A stretch of DNA of 62,756 nt from Brevibacterium sp. S22 (lineage in GTDB: Bacteria; Actinomycetota; Actinomycetes; Actinomycetales; Brevibacteriaceae): contig NZ_RHFG01000024.1 in assembly GCF_004745485.1 (NCBI RefSeq), positions 1 through 62,756 on the forward strand, written 5' to 3'. The translations under genes and the position numbers were made by a program. The notes under the pieces were generated by a model that did no database searches, was not told the origin of the DNA, and saw only the letters and a list, made by a program, of their open reading frames with translations. Position 1 is the stretch's first letter; each line of letters starts with the position of its first letter. Below are positions 62,206-62,756 of the stretch, in pieces.

Positions 62206-62756
62206 TCAAGCAGGTTGAGGAACGGTATCTAGCGCGTTGAGGATCTTGTAGACCCGACGCGCTAGATACCACTTGAGCTTGCGTCGGATTTCCTTCTTCG
62301 ACTTCTTCGTCGGGTCTTCACCGTAGTGCCTGGCAACGTACTTTCGGGTCCGCTCGTCATGGACCATCCGGTTCATGATCACCGTGTGTAAGGCTCGGTT
62401 CAATTGCCGGTCACCACCCCGATTCAACCGGTGACGATGCGTGTTGCCCGACGAGGCAGGAATCGGATTCACCCCCGCCAGGGCAGCGAACGCAGCCTCG
62501 TTGCGAACCCGTCCGGGATGAGACCAGGCGGTGAAGCACACCGCGGCACTGAAGGGCCCGACCCCGGGCTCTTCCAGCAAGGCCGCAGCCGGGCTGGCCT
62601 TGATGAGTTCAGTGAGTTTGTCGAGGTTACCTGCCAACTCCTCATCGAGGTCGAGAACGCGTTTGGCCCGACGCACCGCCTCAGCTCTGGCAGTGGCCAG
62701 CCCGATATCTTCCTTCCTGGCCCGCCATTTCGAGATCTCAGCGAACTGATCGGCCG
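62206..62756 (-). mobile_element. IS110-family transposase, 3' part, cut by the window edge
   Basis: At least 183 residues are open to the right edge. The IS110/IS116/IS902 C-terminal domain is clear: EEPGVGPFSAAVCFTAW, SHPGRVRNEAAFAALAGVNP and HRLNRGGDRQLNRALHTVIM. The catalytic N-terminal DEDD part lies beyond the window. Only about 50 bp separate its stop from the TetR stop, so the right end of the element should be within 62156-62205, as expected for the IS110 group, which keeps its bridge RNA at the other end. Intactness cannot be judged. Confidence 0.85.

Noticed and set aside
1..62756. tRNA, rRNA and CRISPR arrays
   Set aside because: None seen: no cloverleaf with conserved T-loop GGTTCGA context, no rRNA segments, and no regularly spaced repeats.

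Overview
The window is 62.8 kb of GC-rich, gene-dense DNA with many GTG starts, 1-14 nt start/stop overlaps and actinobacterial gene families (NarL-type two-component pairs, FMNH2-dependent monooxygenases, toastrack proteins). It is chromosomal DNA of an actinobacterium. A Brevibacterium-like member of the Micrococcales is my best guess from gene content, but no rRNA or marker gene fixes the genus. There are no tRNA or rRNA genes, no CRISPR array and no prophage. One partial IS110-type transposase runs off the right edge.

Layout. 107-4225: FMN riboswitch followed by the riboflavin operon ribD-ribE-ribBA-ribH. 4256-5971: poxB. 6316-18005, all on the minus strand: yjbR-like gene, membrane-anchored DECH-box helicase, a complete Wadjet plasmid-defence system (jetA-jetB-jetC-jetD) and an MFS transporter, each overlapping or closely following the one before. 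18059-19060: L-asparaginase. 19115-26924: L-rhamnose locus with a LacI-type regulator, a perfect 20-bp operator just downstream of a good promoter, MFS permease, mutarotase, isomerase, bifunctional aldolase/dehydrogenase and kinase. 27023-30864: single metabolic genes. 30928-34485: histidine kinase, response regulator and toastrack (DUF4097) protein. 34771-36051: cystathionine gamma-synthase-like gene. 36315-46936: eight tightly coupled minus-strand genes for organosulfur import and oxidation (lipoprotein, two permeases, double ATPase, two flavin monooxygenases, flavin reductase, large FAD protein). 47184-47285: an unlisted 33-codon ORF in their leader with the sulfur-rich run CCMPMPM. 47449-62155: ArsR/SRPBCC pair, acyltransferase, nitronate monooxygenase, two more two-component systems, CPBP protease, SDR, flavin reductase and TetR regulator. 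62206-62756: IS110 remnant or copy.

Main points of interest. (1) A 14-bp motif, TCGCCGAGGYGGCC, recurs on both strands roughly once per kb (about 55 matches to its 10-bp core by eye). It falls preferentially in linkers, protein ends and spacers, sometimes as facing pairs able to form hairpins, so it looks like a DNA-level signal. (2) The sulfur-residue-rich leader peptide ahead of the organosulfur operon looks like a cysteine/methionine attenuator. (3) The Wadjet operon is preceded by a helicase with two C-terminal membrane segments, a possible accessory component. (4) The FMN riboswitch ends in a terminator whose 3' arm is also the ribD ribosome-binding site.
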